This document shows positions 18,332-28,854 of a stretch of DNA of 64,000 bases, one piece after another. This DNA is from Cupriavidus sp. IDO (GTDB taxonomy: Bacteria; Pseudomonadota; Gammaproteobacteria; Burkholderiales; Burkholderiaceae). Below the pieces are notes generated by a model. That model searched no databases. It was given only the letters and a program-made list of their open reading frames with translations, and was not told where the DNA came from. How positions within the stretch are numbered: position 1 is the stretch's first letter; every line of letters starts with the position of its first letter. The stretch spans positions 1 to 64,000 of the forward strand of contig NZ_JWMA01000076.1 of NCBI RefSeq assembly GCF_000812465.1, given 5' to 3'. Made by a program: the position numbers and the translations under genes.

Positions 18332-18669
18332 CGTTTGCTCCTTTTGTGGCGGCAGTAGCGATGTAACAAGGATAGGCCTGGGCCTTACGATCGTCCCGGC
18401 AGTTTTGTAACGCCGCGTCGGGGCAGGCAGCGGCATGGATCGTTGCGCCCGCCGTGGCGCAGGTGATGTGTCGGAGAGAGGGCTCGAAAAATCCGCTTCT
18501 GAGCAGGGCGTTACCTGGGGGACACTAAGATTCGCCCTTATGCGCTGCAGCGGGGAGCCGCGGCGGCCGCCGGGTTCGCCGCTTGCCGCTGCCCGCGTAT
18601 TCCGGAGCACCTCCCTTGCGCTATCATCCGGCCCATCTGGTCCACAGCAAACGACAGGAGCAGCCCATC
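18332..18669. other. 338-bp divergent promoter region
   Basis: Between the host-attachment gene and the dienelactone hydrolase pseudogene, which diverge. It contains a good AGGAG for the former and ACAGGAG for the latter. No operator is evident. Confidence 0.4.
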
Positions 18670-19373
18670 ATGCGACACATCGGTCAAACCGTCTCATTCA
18701 CCCGTCCCGACGGCCAGTCGGTCAACGGATACCTTGCCAGGCCGGATCTCACCGACGGCGCGCCGGCCATCATCGTCGTCCAGGAGTGGTGGGGCCTGAA
18801 CAACCAGATTCGCGGCGTGGCGGACCGCCTTGCGCGTGCCGGCTACTACGCGCTGGTGCCTGACCTCTACCGCGGCGCCAGCACGGTCGCGCAGGAAGAG
18901 GCCCACCACCTGATGTCCAAGCTGAACTTCGGCGATGCCGTGGCGCAGGACATTCGCGGCGCCGTGCAGTACCTCGGCACCCTGAGCAGCCGCATCGGCA
19001 TCACCGGCTTCTGCTGGGTGGCGCGCTGACGCTGCTGTCGCTGAACGCCATCCCCGAACTGAAGGCAGGTGTGCCGTTCTACGGCATGCCGCCACTGGAA
19101 GCCATCGACCCCGCCAATATCAAGGCGCCGGTGCTCGTCCACTCGGCCACGCAGGACGCGTTCTTTGCGGCCGAGGACTTTGACAAGCTCGAGGAGAAGC
19201 TGCGCGCCGGCGGCGTCGACGCGACGTTCCACCGTTACCTCGCGCACCATGCTTTTGCCAACGAGGAAGCCATCGGCGACGGACGCATCGCCGGCACCCA
19301 GTACGACGCCGCCTGGGCGCAGGTCGCCTGGGACCGCACGCTGACGTTCTTCGCGCGCCACCTCTGGCGCTGA
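18670..19373 (+). pseudogene. Dienelactone hydrolase gene with one-base frameshift
   Basis: Dienelactone hydrolases open the lactone ring in chloroaromatic and related pathways. The first part (115 residues to GFC) is in one frame and stops shortly after in GFCWVAR; the second part, containing the Asp (SATQDAFF) and His (LAHHAFAN) of the triad, continues in the next frame to 19373. Inserting one A between 19014 and 19015 restores GFCMGGALTLLSLNAIPEL, the normal family sequence around the nucleophile Cys115. This is either a genuine recent mutation or a sequencing error, because no other damage is visible. Confidence 0.85.
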
Positions 19374-19382
19374 TCATCGCCA

Positions 19383-19400
19383 GCCGGGAAGCATCCCGGC
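19383..19400 (+). terminator. Hairpin after the hydrolase gene
   Basis: GCCGGGA pairs with TCCCGGC around the tetraloop AGCA, 9 bp after the stop codon at 19373. There is no T tract, so it may be a weak terminator or an mRNA-end stabiliser. Confidence 0.45.
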
Positions 19401-19571
19401 CGCGGCCAGGGCGACTCCGGATTTTCCATCATCGAGTCACTGGATCGCGTTGCGGACAGTGCCGCCAGGGCCTCCGTAGGCCGATGTGTGACCGGGAGGC
19501 AAACAGCCGCTCTGAGGAGCGCCAGATAGAGAGGGGACACTCGGGTTTCCTCTGCCGGAGCCAGTCCCTGC

Positions 19572-20630
19572 CTACATCACGCGCCCGAACCACCACAACG
19601 ACAGCAGCCCCGCGCACGTGGCCAGCAACGCCCCCAGCGCGGCAAAGAACGCAGTAATTTCAACCTGTTCGCTCTTGCCAAGCGCCAGCCGCGTATTGAG
19701 CGTCCGGTACACCTTCTTCAGTTGCGCGGCATCCTTAAGCCGGAAATACTCTGCCCCCGTCGCATCGGCGACTTCCTTCAACACCTTCTCATCCAGCCTG
19801 ACGCGCGCCGACCAGCCATCGACCGAAAGCACCACACCCTCGGTCGTGCCAACCCCGACGGTATAAACGCGCACGCCGTGCGCGGCGGCAAGTTGCGCCG
19901 CCTGTGTCGCGGCCGGGCCGGTGTTGCTTTCACCGTCGGAGAACAGGACGATTGCCCCGGAGGGATAAGAGCCGGGCGTCACGGCTTCGCCACTGCGGGA
20001 AGCGTCCGGCTGTTGCAGCGGCGTAGTGTCGCCGTTCATGAGGCGCTCGGCGTCACCAGCCGTCTGCGGCAGCAGCGTCGTCAGCGCGACGAGCAGGCCA
20101 TTGCCCAGCGCGGTGCCGCCTTGCGGCTTGAGACGGTCGATCGCAGTGGCCGCGGCATCCTTGCTGCGGCTGGGCGCCTGTGCCACGGCGGCAGTGCCGG
20201 CCATCGCGACTACCCCCACGCTGACGCCCGCGGGCAGTGCGTCGAGCAGAACCTTGGCCACTTGCTGAGCGGCGCGCAAGCGGCTGGGCTGGATATCCTG
20301 CGCGCGCATGCTGCCGGACAGATCGATGACCAGGACCACGGTCTCGATCCGCGACGGCAGCGGCATCACCGCCTGGGGTCGTGCGATGGCGAAGATCAGC
20401 GCGGCCAGGGCCAGCAGGAGCAGCATGGGCGACACGTGGCGGCGCCAGGTCGCGCCGCCCTTGATGGCGACGCCGACGGTTTTCAGGGTGGGGTAGTGCA
20501 CCGTCGCGTGGCGCCGGCGCCGATCGAGCCATACGTAGCCAGCGGACAGCACGAGGACGAGCGCGAGCAACCACAACATGCCTGGCCACAGGAAGCTGAA
20601 GACGGGTAGCCGGCTGATGGCATCGGTCAT
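19572..20630 (-). CDS. VWA-domain membrane protein (BatA/BatB-like)
   Basis: A 352-aa membrane-anchored von Willebrand A protein. Two N-terminal helices (about 13-33 and 68-84) precede the VWA domain with the MIDAS motif DLSGSM (Asp103, Ser105, Ser107), and a third helix lies at the C terminus. Its ATG overlaps the stop of the upstream DUF58 gene (ATGA), showing translational coupling. It is the last gene of a MoxR-DUF58-VWA cluster; MoxR ATPases act as chaperones on VWA partners, in envelope or stress functions. The start at 20630 replaces a longer frame that would run inside the DUF58 gene. Confidence 0.85.
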   Translation of the reverse strand: MTDAISRLPVFSFLWPGMLWLLALVLVLSAGYVWLDRRRRHATVHYPTLKTVGVAIKGGATWRRHVSPMLLLLALAALIFAIARPQAVMPLPSRIETVVLVIDLSGSMRAQDIQPSRLRAAQQVAKVLLDALPAGVSVGVVAMAGTAAVAQAPSRSKDAAATAIDRLKPQGGTALGNGLLVALTTLLPQTAGDAERLMNGDTTPLQQPDASRSGEAVTPGSYPSGAIVLFSDGESNTGPAATQAAQLAAAHGVRVYTVGVGTTEGVVLSVDGWSARVRLDEKVLKEVADATGAEYFRLKDAAQLKKVYRTLNTRLALGKSEQVEITAFFAALGALLATCAGLLSLWWFGRVM

Positions 20631-21650
20631 GCTGCCCCCTTTGGCCCGCTCTCCTGTTTTGCTACCGCGGCGGCCCCTTGACGGTGGCGGCGCCGTCGGG
20701 TGAAGTCCAGCAGGGCGAGGTCCAGGCGGGCGTAGGTCGACAGCGTCAGGCACGCCACGCCAGCCTGGGTGAAGGCCAGGCGCAACTCGGCCTCGCGCGC
20801 CTCGGCGGCGGCGGCGAAGCGTTTGCGGAAGGCCGGGTCGTGCGTGTCGACGAACATCTGCTCCGCGGTTTCGGCATCCTGCAGCACGACCAGGCCCAGG
20901 TCGGGCAAGGCCATCTCCAGCGGGTCGACCAGCCGCACGGCGACGACCTCATGGCGCCGGGCCAGCATTCCGAGCGATGCCTGCCAGCCCGGGGCGCTGA
21001 TGAAGTCGGAGACCACGAACAGCACCGATCGGTGTTTCGCGACCGCCCGCGCGCGCTCCAGCAGGTCGCGCAAGCGGGTGTCGCCCGGCAACGCGGCGGG
21101 TGTGGCATGCATGCGGTCGAGCAGGTGCAGCAGATGCCGGCGCCCCGAGCGCGCCGGCACCACCGAAGCGCCCGCGTCTGTGGCGCCGCCGTAGAGCAGG
21201 GCGCCGACCCGGTTGCCATAGCGCGTCAGCAGCAGCGCCATGACGGTGGTGAAGTCGCTCAGCAGGTCGCGCTTGCTCACGCTGCCGGAACCGAAACCGA
21301 CCGATCCGCTCAGGTCCAGCAGGAACCAGACGGAGACCTCCCGGTCTTCCTGGTACTCACGCACGTACGGCGTCTGCAGCCGCGCCGTCACGTTCCAGTC
21401 GATGTGCCGCACGTCGTCGCCGGGGCGGTACTCGCGCAGGTCGGCAAGATCCAGCCCGAAGCCGCGGAACAGCGTGCGGTAGTCGCCCTGCAGCAGGCCA
21501 TCGAGGCGGCGCACCACGGTCCATTCCAGGTGCCGCAGCAAGGCCTCGGCCTGCCTTGCGTCGACGCTGGTCAGCGCCGTGCCGGCAGGCGTGCCGGCGG
21601 GTGCGCTATCGGGTGCGCTACCGGGTGCGGCTTCCGGGCCGCTCCGGCGC

Positions 21651-21673
<23 letters not shown>
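20627..21673 (-). CDS. DUF58-domain protein
   Basis: A 348-aa protein. The signature FRGFGLDLADLREYRPGDDVRHIDWN is typical of DUF58, and a degenerate VWA fold follows with DLSGSV. There is no membrane segment, so it is likely a soluble partner of the adjacent MoxR ATPase. Its first 23 bp overlap the end of the MoxR gene and its end overlaps the VWA gene, so the three are one unit. The N terminus (first 30 residues) is Ala/Gly/Pro-rich and may be mis-started. Confidence 0.87.
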
Positions 21674-22664
<991 letters not shown>

Positions 22665-22676
22665 ATGCCCCCGCGT

Positions 22677-23624
22677 CTAGAAAGGAGAGGATCCGATGGC
22701 AACGCCGGCGCTTTCGATCGTGACAGCAAAGCCGATGCCGAGGAAAGTGCCGCTCTCGTTGGGGTTGAGGATGGCGGTAACGATCCCTACCACCTCGCCA
22801 TCCAGATTCACCAGCGGTCCGCCGGAGTTGCCCGGATTGGCGGCGGCGTCGAACTGGATGAGCTTGTCCAGGTCCTGCTTGCCGTCCGGCGAAACGAACC
22901 TGCGGTCGAGCCCCGACACCACGCCGGCGGACACCGACGGGCCGATGCCGAACGGGAAGCCGACCGCGATGACTTCGGTGCCGGGCGCGAGGTTCCGGCT
23001 GGAACCGAGCGTCGCCGGCGGCAGGTCGTCGGGGATGGAACTGGGCCGGATCACGGCGAGGTCTTTCTCCGGGAACGCCTGCACCACCGAGGCCTCGGCC
23101 GTGTGGCCGTCGTGGAACATGACCTCCAGGCGCAGGGCGTCGGCGACGACGTGGTAGCTGGTGAGAATGATGCCGCTTTCGGTCACGACCACGCCCGAAC
23201 CTATGTGGCGGGCTTTGCGCTTGCCGTCGGACTCGGCCTTGCCGCCCGATGGGTCGCCTTTTGCGAGTTCATCGCGAGAGGGCGGCGGGGATGGCGGGTG
23301 CGATTCGGGAAGCGCTTTGGGGCGTGTGGCACGGGAATCACGCCTGGCGTGGCGGGCGGCTGCCGCTTCCGTCGGCTTGTCCGCCGCCTTTTCCGCCGGC
23401 GCATAGCTGCGAACTTCCACCACCGACTCGCGGACCGCCTCTGCCGCCCTCGCTGTGCGCGAAGGCAGGCGCATGGTTTCCAGCGTGTGCAGCACGGCCG
23501 AGTCGATGTCGGCTTGCTTGAGGACGCGCGGCGTCGGCCGCAACAGCCAGGCAGAGCCCACGACCGCGGCGAGAACCAGCGCGACCGCTGCCGAGACCCA
23601 TCCGTAGATCGTTACCCGTTTCAT
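22677..23624 (-). CDS. S1C (DegP/HtrA-like) membrane-anchored serine protease without PDZ
   Basis: A 315-aa trypsin-like protease with an N-terminal transmembrane helix (about residues 8-27), a long charged and proline-rich linker to about 135, and the protease domain with His158 (TSYHVVAD), Asp188 (EKDLAVI) and Ser267 (GNSGGP). The family normally carries one or two PDZ domains after the catalytic domain; here the protein ends shortly after it. It heads the MoxR-DUF58-VWA cluster, which suggests envelope protein quality control. I chose the ATG at 23624; the frame is open much further upstream but only across the divergent gene. Confidence 0.87.
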   Translation of the reverse strand: MKRVTIYGWVSAAVALVLAAVVGSAWLLRPTPRVLKQADIDSAVLHTLETMRLPSRTARAAEAVRESVVEVRSYAPAEKAADKPTEAAAARHARRDSRATRPKALPESHPPSPPPSRDELAKGDPSGGKAESDGKRKARHIGSGVVVTESGIILTSYHVVADALRLEVMFHDGHTAEASVVQAFPEKDLAVIRPSSIPDDLPPATLGSSRNLAPGTEVIAVGFPFGIGPSVSAGVVSGLDRRFVSPDGKQDLDKLIQFDAAANPGNSGGPLVNLDGEVVGIVTAILNPNESGTFLGIGFAVTIESAGVAIGSSPF

Positions 23625-23699
23625 TGCCGCCCCCGAGGTCCCGTCCCGCCGTGGAAAATACAGTACCATCGTCTTACCCACGCGCCAAGGAGCAGGGGT

Positions 23700-24764
23700 A
23701 TGCAGTTTCTCTGGCCGCAAATGCTCTGGCTGCTGCTCATGCTGCCCCTGCTGGCAGCCGTTTACCTGTACCTGATTGCGCGGCGCAAGAAAATCGCCCT
23801 GTTGTATGCCAGCCTTGCGCTGCCGCGCGCCGCCCTGGGTCCCGGCCAACGACTGCGGCGTCACATCCCGCCGCTGATCTTCCTGCTCGCGCTGGGCATG
23901 GCCCTGCTGGCTTGCGCCCGTCCTACTGCGACGATCACGCTGCCGTCCGACACCATCACCCTGGTACTGGCCATGGACACCTCCCGCAGCATGGCGGCAA
24001 CCGACGTTGCGCCCACCCGGATCGGCGCATCCCAGCAGGCCGCCCGGGATCTCATCGTCGGGCTGCCGGCCAGCGTGCGCCTGGGCATTGTCTCTTTTGC
24101 CGCCACGGCGACCGTGGTGCTGCCCCCAACCGACAACCGGCGGGACATGCTCGACGCAATCGGTCGCTTCCAGCTCCAGCACGGCACGGCGACCGGCAGC
24201 GGGCTGATCCAGGCACTGGCAGTGTTGTTCCCCGACGATGGTATCGACCTGGAAGCGATCCTTTTCAGCGGCGAATCGCTCGCACCCGGGCCCGGCGGCA
24301 GATCGCTGACAGAGGCCGCCGCGGCGGACGCCGTCCGCAAGCGCGAACAGGAACGGCCGGCGGCGCAGCCCGGCTCGTATCGGCACGGTGCGGTGATCCT
24401 GCTCAGCGATGGCCGCCGCACCACCGGCCCGGACCCGCTGGACGCCGCGCGCATGGCCGCCCAGCGCGGCGTGCGCGTCTATACGGTGGGCTTCGGTACG
24501 CCGCAGGGCGCAGCCGCGATAGAGTCGGGCCTGTCTTACTATATGCAGCTCGATGAACCCGCCTTGCGGGCGGTAGCGGCGATAACGGACGGCGAGTACT
24601 TCCAGGCAGGCTCGGCTGCGGACCTGAGCCAGGTGTATCGCCAGCTCAGCGCCCGCTTCGCGCTCGAGCGCAAGGAAACCGAGCTCAGTGCATTGTTCTC
24701 GGCAGCAGCGGTCCTGCTGCTGGGGGTGGCGTGCGGGCTCTCGATGTTGTGGTTCCGGCGGTGA
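23700..24764 (+). CDS. VWA-domain membrane protein (BatA-like), divergent from the MoxR cluster
   Basis: A 354-aa membrane protein with the same layout as the VWA protein at 19572: short N-terminal helix (about 8-26), second helix (about 57-74), VWA domain with MIDAS DTSRSM (Asp93, Ser95, Ser97), and a C-terminal helix. The start ATG has AAGGAGCAGGGG upstream. The gap to the divergent protease start is only 75 bp, so they share a control region. A much longer open frame runs through this locus from 21579 but covers the opposite-strand genes; only this C-terminal part is real. Confidence 0.87.
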   Translation: MQFLWPQMLWLLLMLPLLAAVYLYLIARRKKIALLYASLALPRAALGPGQRLRRHIPPLIFLLALGMALLACARPTATITLPSDTITLVLAMDTSRSMAATDVAPTRIGASQQAARDLIVGLPASVRLGIVSFAATATVVLPPTDNRRDMLDAIGRFQLQHGTATGSGLIQALAVLFPDDGIDLEAILFSGESLAPGPGGRSLTEAAAADAVRKREQERPAAQPGSYRHGAVILLSDGRRTTGPDPLDAARMAAQRGVRVYTVGFGTPQGAAAIESGLSYYMQLDEPALRAVAAITDGEYFQAGSAADLSQVYRQLSARFALERKETELSALFSAAAVLLLGVACGLSMLWFRR

Positions 24765-25010
24765 CCAAGCAGCTCCACCTCGCCCATTCTGAGTGCATAG
24801 GCGACCGTGATCGAGTCCCTATGGACATCCAACCCGGCATATAAGTGCTATCGTGTTCCATGCTGGCTTCCGCGCTGGCAATCGCCGGGTGTGGCACTGT
24901 CCATACCGTGCGGCTCTGGCAGGCATGCTAACCCGCGTTTGATTCCTCGCGGCGGGCCAGCCTCTGCCTCACGGAGTCATATACTGACTAATCGGCGTGA
25001 CTCCGCCCGT

Positions 25011-26546
25011 TCACCTGGGCGAGCCTGGACGGGATGTACCCCGGAACTGCTTCCACAGCTTCCGTTGATTATCACGATCGTCTGCCACGCGTGCCGCCAG
25101 GAAGCCGCGCGCGTAGCTGGCACCGTCGGAGGCCTTGCGATGGTGCTGCTGCAGATGGCCTAGCAGGCCATCTGCGACCGCCATGTCGTTGCCCCAACCC
25201 AAATCATCCTGCAATTTCGCCAGCACCTGTCGATACGGCTTCAGGCGCCGCTGCTTGAAGAGGTCGCCGAAAAATTCAGCCGCGTAGCGCAGTTTCTTTG
25301 CCGCGATCCGCGCGCGGTGGCGATGATGCGCATCGAGCTTGTGCAGGCCTCGTCCACGGCGGACGAGCGTGCGATGGCGTTTGCGCAGGACCCGATCGGC
25401 AAGCACACCGACACATTTCTTCAGCAATTTGCGCGTTTCATCAGATGAATCGCGCCATGAACTCGTCGTGATCCAGTGATCGAGCGCAAGCGCCACGCGT
25501 GCATAGCGCGGCGACTGTACCGCCGCCGTTGCCTTGGCGTGGCGGGCCTTCGCGATCTCGGCGGCCGCCGCTCTGGTTTCCGCCATGCGGTCGCGCTTGT
25601 CGTCGCCTGCATCAACCTGCAACAGTGTGGAATGCGCCAGCACGTACCAGTCATGGGATTGGCCGAGTTCGTCGGCAATCCACTTCACTTCTTCCTCGAG
25701 GGCAGGCGGCATTGTGACTATGTCCTCGAACATATCGAGCGCGGAACGGAAGCGGCGCAGTCCCACGCGCATCTGATGCACGCCCTCGGGCGAATGTCCG
25801 GTGGCTACCAGCGGCGCATTGGCATGTACCTGGGCCAGGCAGTTGTGCAATATCTTGCAGAGGGCCTCTTCCACGGTGTCTTTCTTCCTTAGCGTGATGG
25901 GCTGGGCCCTGGCTGCCGAGCGGTTCTCAGTTAGCAGCAGGTCGTAGCCCCGGTCGCTCTTGCTCTGCATGCTCAGGCTCAACGGCACCTTGTCGATGAG
26001 CCGTAGCCCGATTTCGCCAAGGTGGCGCGGATCGCCATGTTTGAGTTCCAGTTCAAGCTCGGAGAACGGGCGAGCCTGCTCCGCTGCCGTGACTTTTCCT
26101 GTGTCCAGTGCGACTTCGATCTCCTCGCCGCTGGCCAGCTTCAGTGTCCACAGTTTGCGTGTAACCGTGCTACGGAAAACCGGGACCAGCCGATCCGCCA
26201 GCGCGCCGTTCTTGAGAAGCTGGGAAAGCGGCGAAGACCTTGGCACGATCGCGCGTAAGGCGTCGAGATCGGGCTTTGCCCCTTGCAGCGCGCACTCATA
26301 CTCTTCCCGCTCGAACAGCCCGCCGCGCTGGTCGCCGGACGACTTCAGAGTCTGAACGAACTGGTCGCCATTGCGGCGGACGCGCAAAGCGGCGCCATTT
26401 CGGCGCAGCAGAAAGTCCGTATCGAAGTATTCGCTTTCCAGGGCCTGTTCCTGTGGCGAATCCAGTTCCACATCCAGTAGCCTCGGCAATTCACGCAAGG
26501 CGGCATCCTGCGCTTCCGCCAGTTCAAACTTCAACTCTCTTTCCAT
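25011..26546 (-). CDS. CYTH and CHAD domain protein
   Basis: A 511-aa two-domain protein. The N-terminal CYTH (triphosphate tunnel) domain starts with ERELKFEL, the ExExK motif of the family, and ends near residue 200; the C-terminal CHAD domain is a helical, His- and Arg-rich polyphosphate-binding unit (for example VHQMRVGLRRFRSAL and HHRHRARIAAKKLRYAAEFFG). CHAD proteins bind polyphosphate, and some localise to PHA granules. The start at 26546 was chosen because the CYTH motif follows at once. The product is probably linked to polyphosphate metabolism; enzymatic activity of the CYTH part is not assured. Confidence 0.93.
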   Translation of the reverse strand: MERELKFELAEAQDAALRELPRLLDVELDSPQEQALESEYFDTDFLLRRNGAALRVRRNGDQFVQTLKSSGDQRGGLFEREEYECALQGAKPDLDALRAIVPRSSPLSQLLKNGALADRLVPVFRSTVTRKLWTLKLASGEEIEVALDTGKVTAAEQARPFSELELELKHGDPRHLGEIGLRLIDKVPLSLSMQSKSDRGYDLLLTENRSAARAQPITLRKKDTVEEALCKILHNCLAQVHANAPLVATGHSPEGVHQMRVGLRRFRSALDMFEDIVTMPPALEEEVKWIADELGQSHDWYVLAHSTLLQVDAGDDKRDRMAETRAAAAEIAKARHAKATAAVQSPRYARVALALDHWITTSSWRDSSDETRKLLKKCVGVLADRVLRKRHRTLVRRGRGLHKLDAHHRHRARIAAKKLRYAAEFFGDLFKQRRLKPYRQVLAKLQDDLGWGNDMAVADGLLGHLQQHHRKASDGASYARGFLAARVADDRDNQRKLWKQFRGTSRPGSPR

Positions 26547-26944
26547 GACATTGTTCCGTCTTTGAAGACCGCGGGGCATTTTTACGGTAAAGGTCGCCGG
26601 TCAGTTCCTACAGCGGAGCCCCCGGATTTACCCGTCGCTGGCTGCGAAAGCGGGGACTCCGGCACGTCGCGTGTGCGATAGCGTGGAAACCTGCAAGAGA
26701 CGTGCCGTGGCCGGGCCGGGAGATGTCGGAGAAGTGTCAAAGTTTCTGCATATTTTGCAGGGATTTGTGCAATGCAGTAGCCGAAGCGCCTGAATCATCG
26801 TGGCTCGCCGGAGCGCAGGCTCTTCAACGAACAAGGAGTCGAGCGAACGCATCAGCTTTGCACCTTGCTCGCCAGCCGTAGTGTTCGCCGATCCGCCCGA
26901 TGCCCAGAAGGTGTCGTAGAAGAAGCAGTAAGCGCCGAGTGTCT
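26547..26944. other. 398-bp gap
   Basis: Upstream region of the CYTH-CHAD gene. Contains an AT-richer patch near 26740-26775 with TGCA-rich short repeats (CTGCATATTTTGCAG and TGCAATGCAG) that could be regulatory. No gene recognised. Confidence 0.35.
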
Positions 26945-27148
26945 CTAGACGCCAGGCGGGAAGACATACCAGGCACCGTCGCCGTGGCGGAAGAAAGCCA
27001 TGGAGAGGCCGGTCGATTCAACGCAGACAAAACTGCCTTTGCGAAGAGCTTGATGTCCAAAGCAGGTCACCCGCACAGGGCTGCCCTCCGTCGGCGCCAG
27101 CCATTTATCCACCAGCCGGCGTAGGGAATATTCGGAGTCACGCATCAT
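26945..27148 (-). CDS. Small conserved-looking protein, unknown
   Basis: A 67-aa protein. The composition and pattern (SLRRLVDKWLAPTEGSPVRV at the start; MAFFRHGDGAWYVFPP near the end) look like a real, compact beta-rich protein, and I recall similar small hypothetical proteins in Burkholderiales. It has no signal peptide. The start could be the ATG at 27148 or the next one, one codon on. Function unknown. Confidence 0.55.
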   Translation of the reverse strand: MMRDSEYSLRRLVDKWLAPTEGSPVRVTCFGHQALRKGSFVCVESTGLSMAFFRHGDGAWYVFPPGV

Positions 27149-27685
27149 GTCACTCTATCTGAGCCAGGCTCCTGGTGCCGAACAGGCATCACTGGTGCCT
27201 CCATGATTCCATGCTAGGTGCAGCGCCGCACTTTTGGTTTCGGCCGAAGCCGACAGCACGCATCAGGACATGCTGAAACGGTTGTAGGACCTGCCTTACA
27301 GGAAGGAGCGCAGCGCGGCGAGCGCTATTTGAGATCTGGGCCGAGAAAAAGCCACACCGGGTTCGAAGGGGGGCGGCGCTCGCCGTTTCCTACCCCTATC
27401 CATCTGGGGGTTTGTCGGACGGTCGCCTGCCGTGGGGCATTGGATGCCTCTGAACGACCCCTTCACGGTCATTCGTACCTCTTTCATTGAATGGACGATG
27501 TTCCGCTGGACGCAGACGTTGGCCTGCTGGTTCCCCCTGAGCTAAACTTGCTCGCACCATGCCAGCTCTGCCGCCCCCTTAAATCGCCTGAAAGCATGCA
27601 ATCCAGCAAAAGGGGCGCGACATCAAAATGCATCCGGCACCCCCGATTAGGGTTGGCAACACTATTGGTGAATGGAGTGCGAGCG
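27149..27685. other. 537-bp gap
   Basis: Between a small minus-strand gene and the cytochrome b561 gene. The short frames inside are Arg- and Pro-rich and not protein-like. GGAGTGCGAGCG directly before 27686 is the ribosome-binding region of the next gene. Confidence 0.4.
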
Positions 27686-28237
27686 ATGACCCCGATCGAG
27701 AACACCGAAGACCGCTATGGTGTTGTCGCGATCATGCTTCACTGGTCGATGGCCCTTCTTATGATCGGGCTTGCGGCATTGGGGCTTTACATGGTCACAC
27801 TGCCGGATGCGGGCTTCGATACGAAAAAGATCACGCTGATTCTCTACCACAAGGAACTCGGGCTACTGGCCTTCGTCTTGTTCGCTTTGCGCTTGAGCTG
27901 GCGTGTCACTCAGGTAATCCCGAAACTCGCTGATCATCTGCCTGAATGGCAGATGATCGCCGCCCGGTTTGTCCACCTCTGCTTCTATGGCCTGATGTTT
28001 GCCTTGCCGATGTCAGGCTGGCTGATGTCCTCGGCTGCCGGCATTCCGGTATCGTTTCTTGGGCTCTTTACGCTGCCCGATCTCATCCACCGCAACGATC
28101 ATCTGTTTGCCCTGTTCATCGACATCCACAAATGGCTGGGATACGCGCTCGTTCCCTTACTCGCTCTCCATATGGGCGCCGCCCTGCGGCATCATATTGT
28201 GTACAAGGACGACACCTTGCGAAAAATGCTGCCTTAG
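27686..28237 (+). CDS. Cytochrome b561 family membrane protein
   Basis: A 183-aa four-helix di-haem b protein, CybB type. Candidate haem ligands are seen as LHWSMA in helix 1, YHKELG before helix 2, FVHLCFYG in helix 3, and IHKWLGY / ALHMGAAL in helix 4. It transfers electrons from quinol, in E. coli CybB as a superoxide:ubiquinone oxidoreductase. The start is the ATG at 27686 behind GGAG. The frame is open back to 27491 without protein-like content. It converges on the lipoprotein gene with 17 bp between stops. Confidence 0.88.
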   Translation: MTPIENTEDRYGVVAIMLHWSMALLMIGLAALGLYMVTLPDAGFDTKKITLILYHKELGLLAFVLFALRLSWRVTQVIPKLADHLPEWQMIAARFVHLCFYGLMFALPMSGWLMSSAAGIPVSFLGLFTLPDLIHRNDHLFALFIDIHKWLGYALVPLLALHMGAALRHHIVYKDDTLRKMLP

Positions 28238-28254
28238 CACCGATGCCTGGGTTG

Positions 28255-28854
28255 TTAGTGGGCATTCTCGATCACAAATCTGGAGAGCTCCCGCAACAAT
28301 CGTCCTGCGGCCTCATTCGCCGCCACAACTCCCGCGTAGGGAGTCCTATCGGCGAGCCGTACCTGCACCGAAAGTTCCTTCGCTGCGATCAGCCGGTTAG
28401 TCGTTTCCTGCCTGAGATCGAAGCGTGCCGTGAGCCGCAGCACCGCGGGATCTGACATGAAATCCTGACTCAGTTCGATGATCTCAGTGTGAAGCATGAA
28501 AGTCTGCCGCCCAAAATCGGGAGGGGAGAGAACCGCGCTGAAGTAGTGGGTGCGCCGAAGTGTTTCCACGATCAACGGCAGCATCATTTGCGCAGGTGTT
28601 TCCACCCATTCGTTCTGACTGAAGTAGGCGATCTGATATTTCCGGGTCGTATAAGCCATGCGAGACGTCGCATAGGCCGGCGCGGTTTCCGGAACGAGCA
28701 CCAGCAGCGTGGCAGGATGTGTCCTTTCGATGGGAAGATCGTCCGGGATCGTGCTTAGCGCATACTTTTTTGTATCGATGTCGACCGGCGTGAACAGAGT
28801 GCACGCGGAAAGTGAAAGGATGCACAGTGCGCCGATTGTCGCGGCCACAGTCAT
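28255..28854 (-). CDS. ABC-type transport auxiliary lipoprotein (PqiC/Mla type)
   Basis: A 199-aa lipoprotein with a lipobox LSAC (Cys18) after a short signal. It fits the ABC-transport auxiliary family (PqiC), whose members sit on the outer membrane and assist MCE-based lipid traffic. Typical features are VPETAPAYATSRMAYTTRKYQIAYFSQNEW and the C-terminal FVIENAH. It overlaps the MCE gene by 4 bp, hence translational coupling. Confidence 0.87.
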   Translation of the reverse strand: MTVAATIGALCILSLSACTLFTPVDIDTKKYALSTIPDDLPIERTHPATLLVLVPETAPAYATSRMAYTTRKYQIAYFSQNEWVETPAQMMLPLIVETLRRTHYFSAVLSPPDFGRQTFMLHTEIIELSQDFMSDPAVLRLTARFDLRQETTNRLIAAKELSVQVRLADRTPYAGVVAANEAAGRLLRELSRFVIENAH

